The notes under the pieces were generated by a model, which worked only from the letters and a program-made list of their open reading frames with translations, did not search any database and was not told the origin of the DNA. From the NCBI GenBank assembly GCA_937925635.1, contig CALALX010000062.1:7625-71624 (forward strand): a stretch of DNA of 64,000 bases, read 5' to 3'. Positions within the stretch are counted from its first letter, which is position 1. The number at the start of each line of letters is the position of its first letter. A program made the translations under genes and the position numbers. Of the stretch, positions 50,662 through 59,685 are shown in pieces. Origin of the DNA: an uncultured Caulobacter sp. Lineage in GTDB: Bacteria; Pseudomonadota; Alphaproteobacteria; Caulobacterales; Caulobacteraceae.

Positions 50662-51642
50662 CTACCCGTGGTCCAGCACCGGCTTGGGCTTGTAGGGCTT
50701 TTCGAGCGTGGCGATCTCGTCGTTCGACAGTGTCACGTCAAGGGCGGCCAGGGCCTCGGACAGGTGATGCATCTTCGAGGCGCCGACGATCGGGGCGGTG
50801 ATGGCCGGGTTCTTCAACACCCAGGCCAGGGCGACCTGGGTGTTCGACAGGCCCCGCTCCTTCGCGATGGCCTCGACCGCGTCGACGACCTCGAAGTCGG
50901 CGTCCCGGTAGTAGAGGCGCGGCGAGAACTCATCGGTGCGGGACCGCTCGGTATTGCCCTCGCCCACGGCCTTGCGGCCGCCGGCCAGGAAGCCGCGGGC
51001 CAGCGGCGACCAGGGTATGACGCCGACACCCTCGGCTTGGCAGAGCGGCAGCATCTCGCGCTCCTCCTCACGGTAGACGAGGTTGTACTGCGGCTGCATC
51101 GACACGAACTTCGTCCAGCCGTGCCTCTCGCTGGCGGCGAGCATCTTCGCGAACTGCCAGCCGTACATCGACGAGGCCCCGATGTACCGGGCCTTGCCGG
51201 CCTTCACGACGTCATGCAACGCCTCCAGCGTCTCCTCGATCGGCGTGTCGTAGTCGAAGCGGTGGATCTGGTAGAGGTCGATGTAGTCCGTCCCGAGGTT
51301 CTTCAGCGACCGATCCACCGCGTCCATGATGTGCTTGCGCGACAGGCCGCCGGCGTTCGGCCCCTTGCCGTGCGGGAAGAAGACCTTGGTCGCGATCACC
51401 ACCTCTTCCCGGCGCGAGAATTCCTTCAGCGCCCGGCCGGTGATCACTTCGCTCTGGCCGTTGGAGTACATGTCGGCCGTGTCGAAGAAGTTGATCCCGC
51501 CCTCGATCGCGGCCTTGAAGAAGGGCCGGCTCGCCTCCTCCTCCAGCACCCAGGGACGCCAGCCGCTGGAGCCGTAGGTCATGCAGCCGAGGCAGAGGCG
51601 CGAGACCTTCAGGCCGCTAGAGCCCAGACGAACGTATTCCAT
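50662..51642 (-). CDS. Aldo/keto reductase
   Basis: 326 residues, TIM barrel. Catalytic tetrad: Asp and Tyr in FFDTADMYSNGQSE (about 53-66), Lys in VVIATKVFFP, His in LYQIHRFDYD. NADPH-site IVGASKMHHLSEAL near the C-terminus. It reduces aldehydes or ketones with NADPH; the subgroup (YeaE/YajO-like) is broad. It lies in a minus-strand pair with PPK2, 30 nt apart, without an obvious functional link. Confidence 0.92.
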   Translation of the reverse strand: MEYVRLGSSGLKVSRLCLGCMTYGSSGWRPWVLEEEASRPFFKAAIEGGINFFDTADMYSNGQSEVITGRALKEFSRREEVVIATKVFFPHGKGPNAGGLSRKHIMDAVDRSLKNLGTDYIDLYQIHRFDYDTPIEETLEALHDVVKAGKARYIGASSMYGWQFAKMLAASERHGWTKFVSMQPQYNLVYREEEREMLPLCQAEGVGVIPWSPLARGFLAGGRKAVGEGNTERSRTDEFSPRLYYRDADFEVVDAVEAIAKERGLSNTQVALAWVLKNPAITAPIVGASKMHHLSEALAALDVTLSNDEIATLEKPYKPKPVLDHG

Positions 51643-51672
51643 GCGCGGCGATCTCCCTGGTTGCGTCGGCGT

Positions 51673-52431
51673 TCAGCGCGCCAGCCGGCCGTCCTCGAGC
51701 GCTTCCAGCGTGAACCGGAAGATCACCTCGGGATCAGGCTCGGGCACGCCCTTGAGCAGCTTTTTCGGCGCGGACGCGTGCAGCAGCCAGCGCAGGATGT
51801 TGAGCCGCGCGGGCTTCTTCCTGTCTCCGCGCACGCAGATCCACGGCGATTCCTCACAGTCCGTCCGGCGCAGCATCTCGTCGCGGGCGACGGTGTAATC
51901 GTCCCACTTCTTCTCCGCGACGGCGTCGAGCGGACTGATCTTGAAGGCCTTCAGCGGATCGGACCGGCGCGCCTTCAGGCGCTCGGCCTGCTCCTCGCGG
52001 GAGATGTCGAGCCAGAGCTTGATGACCCTCATGCCGCTGTCGACCAGCATCTGCTCGAACGGCACGACGTCGCGCAGGAACTCCTCCTGCTCCTCAAGGG
52101 TGCTGAACCCCATGACCCGCTCGACCCCGGCCCGATTGTACCAGGAGCGGTTGAACAGCACGAACTCGCCGGCCGCCGGCAGGTGCGCCACATAGCGTTG
52201 CAGGAACCACTGCGACCGCTCCCGGTCGGAGGGCTTGGGCAGGGCCACGACCCGCGTTTCCCGACGCGAGAGCGGGGCGATGATCCTGGAGATCGCGCCG
52301 TCCTTACCGGCGGCGTCGCGCCCCTCGAACAGCATCAAGAGCTTCCAGCCCTCCTTGATCGCCAGGCGCTGCAGGCCGACGGCGGCGATCTGAAGGTGGC
52401 GGAGCTCGGCGTCGTAGGCGTCGTTGTCCAT
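51673..52431 (-). CDS. Polyphosphate kinase 2 (PPK2)
   Basis: 252 residues, single-domain PPK2. Walker A FEGRDAAGKDGAI (about 35-47), lid module FNRSWYNRAGVERVMGF, and the conserved KLWLDISREEQAERL. It transfers phosphate between polyphosphate and nucleoside diphosphates. Class I members phosphorylate NDPs; the class cannot be settled by eye. Divergent from rsmE. Relevance to the Pho operon is thematic only. Confidence 0.92.
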   Translation of the reverse strand: MDNDAYDAELRHLQIAAVGLQRLAIKEGWKLLMLFEGRDAAGKDGAISRIIAPLSRRETRVVALPKPSDRERSQWFLQRYVAHLPAAGEFVLFNRSWYNRAGVERVMGFSTLEEQEEFLRDVVPFEQMLVDSGMRVIKLWLDISREEQAERLKARRSDPLKAFKISPLDAVAEKKWDDYTVARDEMLRRTDCEESPWICVRGDRKKPARLNILRWLLHASAPKKLLKGVPEPDPEVIFRFTLEALEDGRLAR

Positions 52432-52477
52432 GTCGCGAGCCTACCCCCGGACGCGGCTATCGGGCTAGAACCCCGTC

Positions 52478-53206
52478 ATGATCCGTCTCCATGTCCCCGA
52501 CGACCTCGCCGCCGGCGCCTCGGTGTCGCCTTCGCCGGAGCAGAGCCGCTACCTGATCGCGGTGATGCGACTGGCCATCGGCGCGGAAGTGCTGCTGTTC
52601 AACGGCCGGCATGGCGAGTGGCGCGCGACCATCGTCGACGCCAACAAGCGCGGCTGCCGGCTGACCGTCGGCTCGCTGATCCGCCCGCAGCGGGCGAGCC
52701 CGGATCTCGACCTGGTGGTGGCGCTGATCAAGCGCGGGCCGCTGGAGACCATCATCGAGAAGGCGGTGGAGCTGGGCGTGCGCCGCATCCGGCTGGTCAC
52801 CACCCGTCGCACCAACGCCGACCGCGCCAACGTCGAACGCCTGCAGGCCATCGCCGTCGAGGCGGCGGAGCAGACGGAACGCCTCGATGTGCCGGAGATC
52901 GTCGCGCCGGAGAAGCTGGACCGGATGTTGACCGGTTGGGACGCGGCGCGGCGGCTGATGTTCTGCGACGAGGCCGGCGGCGCTCCGCCGGCGCTGGCGG
53001 CGCTGCGGGCGGCGGAGAGCGGCCCCTGGGCGGTGCTGATCGGCCCGGAGGGCGGCTTCGATCCGGAAGAGGGCGAAAAGCTGCGCGGCCTGCCCTTCGT
53101 CACGCCCGTGTCGCTCGGCCCGCGCATTCTGCGCGCGGACACGGCGGCGATCGCCGCGCTCACGATCTGGCAATCGGCGATGGGAGACTGGCTCACGCCC
53201 TCTTGA
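52478..53206 (+). CDS. rsmE: 16S rRNA m3U1498 methyltransferase RsmE
   Basis: 242 residues. N-terminal PUA-like domain (about 1-70) and C-terminal SPOUT knot with LIGPEGGFDPEE (about 187-198) and SLGPRILRADTAAIAAL (about 211-227), the RsmE signature. It methylates N3 of U1498 in 16S rRNA. Usual length. In several alphaproteobacteria rsmE precedes the glutamate-cysteine ligase gene, as it does here. Confidence 0.94.
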   Translation: MIRLHVPDDLAAGASVSPSPEQSRYLIAVMRLAIGAEVLLFNGRHGEWRATIVDANKRGCRLTVGSLIRPQRASPDLDLVVALIKRGPLETIIEKAVELGVRRIRLVTTRRTNADRANVERLQAIAVEAAEQTERLDVPEIVAPEKLDRMLTGWDAARRLMFCDEAGGAPPALAALRAAESGPWAVLIGPEGGFDPEEGEKLRGLPFVTPVSLGPRILRADTAAIAALTIWQSAMGDWLTPS

Positions 53207-53314
53207 GACCGTAGCCTTTTGCTACCACCTGCTGAACAGCGTAAAGATCGCGCCCGGCCGGGGAATGGGCCTCCCAGCCACCAACATGAAGAAGCCGGGG
53301 AGGCTCGCGAAACT

Positions 53315-54685
53315 ATGGCGACGACTGTGTGTGATGATCGGCCCCTGTCCCTTGAGGACCTGACCAACTACTTCGCCAAGGGCTGCAAGCCGGCGAGCGA
53401 ATGGCGCGTGGGCGCCGAGCACGAGAAGTTCGGATTCCGCCTGAACGGTCACGAGAGCATCCCGTACGCGGGTCCCGACGGCATCGAGGCGATGCTGAAG
53501 GGCCTGATGCGCTTCGGTTGGGAAGGCGTCTACGAGGACCGCGCCGACGGCGGCCAAACCCTGATCGCCCTGCAGCGCGGCGGCGCGAGCGTCAGCCTGG
53601 AGCCCGGCGGCCAGTTCGAGCTCAGCGGCGCGCCGCTGAACTCCATGCACGAGATCTGCGAGGAGACCGGCAGCCACCTGCAGGAGGTGAAGACCGTCGC
53701 CGACGCGCTCGGCATCGGCTTCCTGGGCCTCGGCTTCCACCCGACCATCACCCGCGAGCAGGCGGCCGTGATGCCCAAGGGTCGCTACGTGATCATGAAG
53801 CGGTACATGCCGCTGGTCGGCGGGCTGGGTCTGGACATGATGTTCCGCACCTGCACCGTGCAGGCCAACCTCGACTTCTCGTCAGAGGCGGACATGGTGG
53901 CCAAGTTCCGCACCAGCCTGGCGCTGCAACCGATCGCCACCGCCCTGTTCGCCAACTCGCCCTTCACCGAAGGCAAGCCCAACGGCTTCCTGTCGGCCCG
54001 CGCCAACGTCTGGACCGACACCGATCCCGACCGCACCGGCATGCTCGACTTCGTGTTCGAGGACGGTTTCGGTTTCGAGCGCTACGCGCGCTACGCCCTC
54101 GACGTGCCGATGTATTTCGTGAAGCGCAACGGCCTGTACGTCGACGTCGCCGGCAAGAGCTTCAAGGACTTCATCGACGGCCGGCTGGAGGGCGTCGACG
54201 GACGCGCCACGATGAAGGACTGGGCCGATCATACGACGACCATCTTCCCGGAAGTGCGGCTGAAGACCTATCTGGAAATGCGCGGCGCCGACGGCGGCCC
54301 GTGGAGCCGACTGTGCGCCCTGCCGGCGCTGTGGACCGGCATCTTCTACGACAGCGCGGCGCTGGCCGCCGCCTGGGACCTCTGCAAGGACTGGACGCGC
54401 GAAGAGCGTGAGACGGTCCGCAGCGACGTCAACAAGCTGGGCCTCAAGGCCGTCGTCCACGGCCGCACGGTCCAGGACATCGCGAAGGACATGATCGCGA
54501 TCAGCCGCGAGGGCCTCAAGCGCCGGGCGCGCCTGGACGGCTCCTTCATCGACGAGACCACCTACCTGGGCGAACTGGAGCAGATCGCCGACAGCGGCCT
54601 GACCCCAGCCGAGCGCCTGCTGGAGAAGTTCCACGGCGAGTGGGGCGGCGATATCTCGCGCGTGTTCCAGGACTGCGCGTACTGA
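53315..54685 (+). CDS. gshA: Glutamate-cysteine ligase, plant/alphaproteobacterial type
   Basis: 456 residues from the ATG at 53315, with GGGAGG upstream; the earlier frame to 53219 is not conserved. GCS2-type motifs: GAEHEKFGFR (about 29-38), LEPGGQFELSGAP, GLGFHPT and KGRYVIMKRYMP, and TCTVQANLDFSSE. It makes gamma-glutamylcysteine, the first step of glutathione synthesis. The plant-like class is the normal form in alphaproteobacteria. The stop is followed by a family 1 inverted-repeat element. Confidence 0.94.
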   Translation: MATTVCDDRPLSLEDLTNYFAKGCKPASEWRVGAEHEKFGFRLNGHESIPYAGPDGIEAMLKGLMRFGWEGVYEDRADGGQTLIALQRGGASVSLEPGGQFELSGAPLNSMHEICEETGSHLQEVKTVADALGIGFLGLGFHPTITREQAAVMPKGRYVIMKRYMPLVGGLGLDMMFRTCTVQANLDFSSEADMVAKFRTSLALQPIATALFANSPFTEGKPNGFLSARANVWTDTDPDRTGMLDFVFEDGFGFERYARYALDVPMYFVKRNGLYVDVAGKSFKDFIDGRLEGVDGRATMKDWADHTTTIFPEVRLKTYLEMRGADGGPWSRLCALPALWTGIFYDSAALAAAWDLCKDWTREERETVRSDVNKLGLKAVVHGRTVQDIAKDMIAISREGLKRRARLDGSFIDETTYLGELEQIADSGLTPAERLLEKFHGEWGGDISRVFQDCAY

Positions 54686-54687
54686 GG

Positions 54688-54832
54688 CTTCCCTCCCCTT
54701 CATGGGGAGGGACAGACCCGCGCAGCGGGTCAGGGTGGGGCAGCAGGGCGCCAGTTACAACGCCCGGTGATTGGCATCCCCATTCCCCACCCGGTCCCTT
54801 CGGGACCACCCTCCCCATGACGGGGAGGGAAG
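54688..54832. mobile_element. Candidate non-autonomous paired-repeat element, family 1
   Basis: Left half 54688-54740 (CTTCCCTCCCC ... GGTGGGG) and inverted right half 54785-54832 (CCCCACCC ... GGGAGGGAAG) share outer CCCTCCCC/GGGGAGGG palindromes, an inner hairpin and the GGTGGGG end with the repeats around the DUF559 gene. The 44-bp spacer contains no gene, only a small GGGCG...CGCCC hairpin. Fills the space between the glutamate-cysteine ligase and DUF427 stop codons (convergent). Confidence 0.6.
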
Positions 54833-54836
54833 GCGA

Positions 54837-55235
54837 TCATGCATACGGCGGATCCATGGGAGAGACGTGGCGGACGGGCTCGGCGACGGCGTCCGCCTCG
54901 AAATCCACATGCTGCGGCATGAAGGCGATGTAGCCCTCGATCAGCTCCGCCTCGCCGCGCCCGCGCACGTAGGACCAGGCCACGTCCTCGACGATCCTGG
55001 CGTCGCGCATGATCGTGAACCAGGCCGCGGCGCCCTTGTCGTTGGTCGAGCCGTGGTCATTGCGCTTGAGAACCGACATCTGAACGTCCTCGCGCGGGAA
55101 GTAGTAGACGGGATCGGCGCCCGCTTCGTGGAGGACGAGCGTGCGGGCGCTATCGGCCACTTCATGGCCTTCGAACAGCACCCGGACCCGGCCCGGCGCG
55201 GCGGAAATGGTGAACGGCGTAGCGGCCTGGGCCAT
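54837..55235 (-). CDS. DUF427 protein
   Basis: 132 residues from the ATG at 55235 with GGAGG nine nucleotides upstream; the frame to 55346 is not conserved. DUF427 features: VRVLFEGHEVADSARTLVL, YYFPREDVQMSVL, HGSTNDKGAAAWFTI and a C-terminal GYIAFMPQHVDFEAD. A small cytosolic all-beta fold; function unknown. Its stop is 4 nt from the family 1 repeat element. Confidence 0.88.
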   Translation of the reverse strand: MAQAATPFTISAAPGRVRVLFEGHEVADSARTLVLHEAGADPVYYFPREDVQMSVLKRNDHGSTNDKGAAAWFTIMRDARIVEDVAWSYVRGRGEAELIEGYIAFMPQHVDFEADAVAEPVRHVSPMDPPYA

Positions 55236-55410
55236 GATGGGAACCTCCGCCCCTACAACGCCCGACAGGCGAATGTGGCTCCGGAAACGCCACGCGCGGC
55301 AAGCCGTTGCTTGTGAAACGAGGCGGCGCGTGATTTTCTCGCGCACAAATCGGGGCGGACGCGGGGGAATCTTGCCGCTCCCCGGCGTCTAAAGTTACAG
55401 GAACGGCAGT

Positions 55411-57327
55411 ATGAATATCGTCATTGCGCTGGGGATCCTCGTGACCCTGGCGACCGGGATTCCGGTGTTTCTGCAGATGCGGAAGCATCCCAAGGGCCTG
55501 CTCATCCTCTTCTTCGCGGAGATGTGGGAGCGCTTCTCCTACTACGGGATGCGGGGCATCCTGATCTTCTACCTGACGCAGCACTTCCTGTTCAGCGACG
55601 AGTACTCCGGCGGTATCTACGGCTCCTACACCTCGCTCGTTTACCTTCTGCCCCTGATCGGCGGCCTGCTGGCCGACCGCTACCTCGGCACCCGCAAGGC
55701 CATCGCGTTCGGCGCCCTGCTGCTGGTCGCGGGCCACGGCATGATGGCCATCGAAGGCAAGCCGGCGACCCAGACCCTGACCTATCAGGGCGCGGCCTAC
55801 GAAATCGTCCTCGAAGGCCGCGGCGACGCGCGCGAGGTCGGCATCAAGGTCGGCGACAAGGTCTACGAATTCGCGGGCGCCGAAGGCGGCGGCCTGGCGA
55901 TCACCGACCTGCCGGCCGACGCGCCGCTTCCGGCCGTCCTGGCCAAGGGCTCCTACGAAATGAAGGAAGCCCGGAACCCGACTTACGCGAACATCTTCTT
56001 CCTGGCCGTCTCGTTCATCATCATGGGCGTCGGCTTCCTGAAGCCGAACATTTCGACCATCGTGGGCCAGCTCTACCCGCAGGGCGACCCGCGGCGCGAC
56101 CCGGGCTTCACCCTCTACTACTACGGCATCAACCTGGGCGCCTTCTGGGCCTCGGTCCTCTGCGGCTACCTCGGCCAGACCTACGGCTGGGGCTGGGGCT
56201 TCGGCCTGGCCGGCATCGGCATGCTGGCGGGCTTCATCGTCTTCGTGCTCGGCAAGCCGCTGCTGCAGGGCAAGGGCGAACCGCCGAATCCCGAGCTGCT
56301 GGCCAAGCCGATCGCCGGCCCGATCAACCGCGAAGGTCTGATCTACATCCTCGCCCTTCTCGGCGTGGGCGCGGTCTGGTTCATGGTCCAGCGCAACGCG
56401 CTGGTCGGCAGCGTGCTGACCGCCAGCACGGTCGTCTCGCTGGCCTTCATCGGCTGGTTCCTGATCTTCAAGTGCGACAAGATCCAGCGTGAGCGCATGA
56501 TGCTGGCGCTGGTGCTGATCTTCGGCGCGGTGGTGTTCTTCACGCTGTTCGAGCAAGCCGGCACCTCGCTGAACCTGTTCGCGGACCGCAACGTCGACCT
56601 GTCCCTGATCAGCGCGCCCGTCACCGTCGAGGCGTTCGGCCGGAGCTTCTTCTTCGGCACCCGCGAGATGGTCATGGCGCCAGGCGTGCCGGCCGACGTC
56701 CTGTGGATCGACATGGGCATCACCGCCGCCCAGACGCAGTCGTTCAACGCCGGCTTCATCCTGATCTTCGCCCCGATCTTCGCGGCCATGTGGCTGTGGC
56801 TCGGTCGTCATAACCGTGATCCGAACCCGGTGATGAAGTTCGGCCTCGGCCTGGTTCAGGTCGGCCTCGGCTTCATGGTCGTGGTCTGGGCGGCCGGCGC
56901 GGGCATGGCCAACTCGGCCTTCCAGATGCCGCTGATGATCCTCGCCCTGCTCTACCTGCTCCACACCACCGGCGAGCTCTTCCTGTCGCCGGTCGGCCTC
57001 TCGGAAATCACCAAGCTGTCGGTGGCCTCGGTCGTCTCGTTCATGATGGCCGTGTGGTTCCTGTCGAGCTCGATCGCCCAGTATGTCGGCGGCATCATCG
57101 CCGGCGCCATGGGCACCGAAACCGTGGGCGGCCAGGTGCTCGATCCGGCCGGCGCGCTGCAGACCTCGCTGGGCGGCTTCGAGAAGCTCGGCTGGGCCGG
57201 CATCGGGGTCGGCGTGGTGTTCGTCCTGATCAGCTTCGTGATCAAGCACTGGGCGCACGGCGTGAACGACGCCTCGGCCCACCCGGCGACGGAGAACGAC
57301 GGCGAACGCCAATCGATGCCACACTAG
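55411..57327 (+). CDS. POT-family proton-coupled oligopeptide symporter
   Basis: 638 residues. MFS fold with the ExxERFxYY proton/substrate motif EMWERFSYYG (37-46), and the POT signature GFLKPNISTIVGQLY. Unlike E. coli DtpA (about 500), it carries a soluble insertion of about 75 residues (about 116-190) between helices 3 and 4, plus a longer segment between later helices (about 405-440). It imports di- and tripeptides. Divergent from DUF427 and ended by the terminator at 57353-57390. Confidence 0.92.
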   Translation: MNIVIALGILVTLATGIPVFLQMRKHPKGLLILFFAEMWERFSYYGMRGILIFYLTQHFLFSDEYSGGIYGSYTSLVYLLPLIGGLLADRYLGTRKAIAFGALLLVAGHGMMAIEGKPATQTLTYQGAAYEIVLEGRGDAREVGIKVGDKVYEFAGAEGGGLAITDLPADAPLPAVLAKGSYEMKEARNPTYANIFFLAVSFIIMGVGFLKPNISTIVGQLYPQGDPRRDPGFTLYYYGINLGAFWASVLCGYLGQTYGWGWGFGLAGIGMLAGFIVFVLGKPLLQGKGEPPNPELLAKPIAGPINREGLIYILALLGVGAVWFMVQRNALVGSVLTASTVVSLAFIGWFLIFKCDKIQRERMMLALVLIFGAVVFFTLFEQAGTSLNLFADRNVDLSLISAPVTVEAFGRSFFFGTREMVMAPGVPADVLWIDMGITAAQTQSFNAGFILIFAPIFAAMWLWLGRHNRDPNPVMKFGLGLVQVGLGFMVVVWAAGAGMANSAFQMPLMILALLYLLHTTGELFLSPVGLSEITKLSVASVVSFMMAVWFLSSSIAQYVGGIIAGAMGTETVGGQVLDPAGALQTSLGGFEKLGWAGIGVGVVFVLISFVIKHWAHGVNDASAHPATENDGERQSMPH

Positions 57328-57352
57328 ACGCCGACCACACCTCTGAAGCGGC

Positions 57353-57390
57353 GAAGGGCCCGGAGATCACTCTCCGGGCCCTTCTTCCTT
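57353..57390 (+). terminator. Strong Rho-independent terminator after the peptide symporter
   Basis: A perfect 14-bp stem (GAAGGGCCCGGAGA, 57353-57366, with TCTCCGGGCCCTTC, 57371-57384), a 4-nt loop and a TTCCTT tail on the plus strand, 25 nt after the stop codon. Confidence 0.9.
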
Positions 57391-57451
57391 GGCCGATGGG
57401 GCGAACTCCGGTTCAGGGCGGAGCCGAGGGGTCAGTCGGCCGAGGAGCCTT

Positions 57452-59548
57452 CTAGCCGAACGTCTTCCGCAGCCGCAGGTAGACGCTCATGCCGTTTTCA
57501 TAGGTGCGGGTCTCGCGCAGCTGCAGCGCGCCGGTGGCGCGATCGCCGCTGTAGAACGCCTGCTCCTTGATCAGGGGGCGCTCGGTGAAGTTCTTGAACT
57601 GCACCAGGAACTGCAGGTCCTTGCGCGGCTTCCATTCGGCGTAGGGAATGACGAACGACTTCAGCTCGGTCGTCTCGACCCGGTTGTAGCGCCAGTAGGT
57701 CTCCTGGAACTCGCCGAAGACGTCGACGCCCCAGGTCAGCTTCCACTGCGGCAGGTCCTGAGTGAAATGGATCTCCCAGTCGTGAGGATGTTCGCCGGTG
57801 ATGCGCCGCGGGTCGAAAGTGGTCGGGTCGGTGACCTCCGATTCGCGCCAGACGTAGAAGCCGCGCACCGTGCCGCCCTTCACGCCGAGGCGGTCCAGCG
57901 GCAGGGTGAAGTCGATCTGCGCCTGATCCTTCGTGCCGTCGCCGATGTTGGCCGGACGGTCGTAGCGGGTGCAGAGCGGCGAGGTCGGGTCGGGAACGCC
58001 GCTGACCAGCGGACAGGTCGACAGCACCACTTCCGGCGCGCGGTCGATGGCGTCCTTCAGGTCGACATGGCGAAGGGTCAGGGTGATCGAGCCGCTGGAC
58101 CAGAAGCGGCGCTCGTAGGCGATCTCGTAGACCCAGCCGTTCTGCGGATCGATGTCCGGGTTGCCGGTGGTGACGCCGCCGCCGGTGTTGATCTGTGAGC
58201 CGGCGACGAAATCGCCGAAGTTCAGCTGGCCGACCTCGCGTTCGGCGCGGACGCGGAACTGGTTACCCTCGTTCGGGGACCAGGTGGCGACCACGCGCGG
58301 CTTGGCGAACTGCAGACTTTTCTCGAGCGCAACGTCGCCTTCCGAACTGATCTGCGAATACTCGTAGCGCAGGCTGCCTTCGAGGGTCAGAACCGAGAGG
58401 GGCTTCCAGGTCGCCGTGCCAAAGGCCTCGCCGCGGCGTTCCTCGACACGCACATTGGCGGCCGGCAGCGCGACCGGCGCGCCGTTGTAGCTGTAGGCGG
58501 TGGCCGACTCGAGCCAGTTGAAGGCCCCCTCGCCGCCGAACTCCATGGACAGCGCATCCGACTGGCGGAAGTTCACCGAGGCGCGGCCGATGGTTTCGCC
58601 CAGTTTGCGTTCGTTGCTGAACAGCTCCACGTCGGGGCCGGCCACGAAGCGCAGGTTGAAGTCCTGTTCGCGCCACTGCTGGATGAACAGGCTTTCCAGC
58701 TTGGTGCGCGGACCGAGGTCGCGGCCGTATCGCAGGCCGATCTCGCCCTCGCGGCGCTCTTCCAGCTCGCGGTCCCGGGAGGTGTAGCCGGCGACATCGA
58801 AGTCGTCAGTCTGACCATAGTAGAAGCGCTGGAAGAACAGCCTTCCGTTGATCCGGAACTTGCCGCCGGCCAGCGGCGTCGAATAGGCGGCGGTGCCGAC
58901 GATCTGCTGGCCGTCGCCCTCGGCGTGCATGTCGCCCTGTTCGATGACCGCGCCGGACGCATCGCGCTGGACGAGCGGTCCGTCGCCGGCGCCGTCGTCG
59001 TGGAAGGCCGCGGCGATCAGCGACCCCTCGAGGGTCCGGCCGTCGGCGCGGCGGACGCTCTCCAGACGGATGCCCGGCGAGTTGCGGCCGTCGTAGATGA
59101 AGTCGTTGACGACCGCGATCACGCCGGTGACCGCCGCGCCCTTCTTGATGACGACGTTGGCGAGGACCGTCTTGCCCTGCATGTCGATGCCCGGCGCGCC
59201 GCCGCGGATCACGTCGACGCGCTCGACCTGGTTGGCGGGAATGCGGCGCAGGATGCTCTGCAGGTCGTCGCTCTTGGTGGTCGGGCGCTCGCCGTCGACC
59301 AGGACGTTGCCGGCCGCGCCGGCGAAACCACGGACGCCGGACCCGCCGTCGAACACGAAGCCCGGTAGACGGGCGACCATTTCCATCGCCGTGTTCGGCT
59401 GCGCGTCGGCGAAGAAGCTCGGAGGATAGGCGATGACGCCCTGCTCGCCCTCGGCCGCGGGCGCCGTCGGGGGAGCGTCCTGAGCGGCCGCGCCGGTCGC
59501 GATGGCGATCGCGGCGGCGGCGGCGGTGGCGAAAAGCGCGGTTCTCAT
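57452..59548 (-). CDS. TonB-dependent outer-membrane receptor
   Basis: 698 residues from the ATG at 59548, with GGGGGAG upstream; an in-frame TTG precedes it. Signal peptide to about residue 23 (ATGAAA-Q). Plug domain (about 40-145) with LPGFVFDGGSGVRGF and VDVIRGGAPGIDMQGKT; the beta-barrel follows, ending LRLRKTFG with an aromatic near the C-terminus. A classical TonB box is not obvious. No regulator or substrate-specific gene is nearby; such receptors are numerous in Caulobacterales and import varied ligands. AT-rich DNA at 59600-59660 may hold its promoter. Confidence 0.9.
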   Translation of the reverse strand: MRTALFATAAAAAIAIATGAAAQDAPPTAPAAEGEQGVIAYPPSFFADAQPNTAMEMVARLPGFVFDGGSGVRGFAGAAGNVLVDGERPTTKSDDLQSILRRIPANQVERVDVIRGGAPGIDMQGKTVLANVVIKKGAAVTGVIAVVNDFIYDGRNSPGIRLESVRRADGRTLEGSLIAAAFHDDGAGDGPLVQRDASGAVIEQGDMHAEGDGQQIVGTAAYSTPLAGGKFRINGRLFFQRFYYGQTDDFDVAGYTSRDRELEERREGEIGLRYGRDLGPRTKLESLFIQQWREQDFNLRFVAGPDVELFSNERKLGETIGRASVNFRQSDALSMEFGGEGAFNWLESATAYSYNGAPVALPAANVRVEERRGEAFGTATWKPLSVLTLEGSLRYEYSQISSEGDVALEKSLQFAKPRVVATWSPNEGNQFRVRAEREVGQLNFGDFVAGSQINTGGGVTTGNPDIDPQNGWVYEIAYERRFWSSGSITLTLRHVDLKDAIDRAPEVVLSTCPLVSGVPDPTSPLCTRYDRPANIGDGTKDQAQIDFTLPLDRLGVKGGTVRGFYVWRESEVTDPTTFDPRRITGEHPHDWEIHFTQDLPQWKLTWGVDVFGEFQETYWRYNRVETTELKSFVIPYAEWKPRKDLQFLVQFKNFTERPLIKEQAFYSGDRATGALQLRETRTYENGMSVYLRLRKTFG

Positions 59549-59685
59549 CAATCACTCCCCCATGAGCCCCCCGGCCCAGGTGGAAGCGAAACTGACGGGG
59601 CGCCCCCCGCGAGACACGTTACAACGCTGAAATGTGGATTAAATCGCCGATATGTTGACGCCGATCAGTCAGCGCTAACGGGATC

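Noticed and set aside
50656..53214. An 852-codon plus-strand frame spanning several genes
   Set aside because: It runs antisense through the aldo/keto reductase and PPK2 and out of frame through rsmE, all of which have intact family motifs.
55162..57324. A 720-codon minus-strand frame opposite the peptide symporter
   Set aside because: Composition is Asp/His/Arg/Gln-rich antisense of membrane-helix codons; the plus strand carries the POT signatures.
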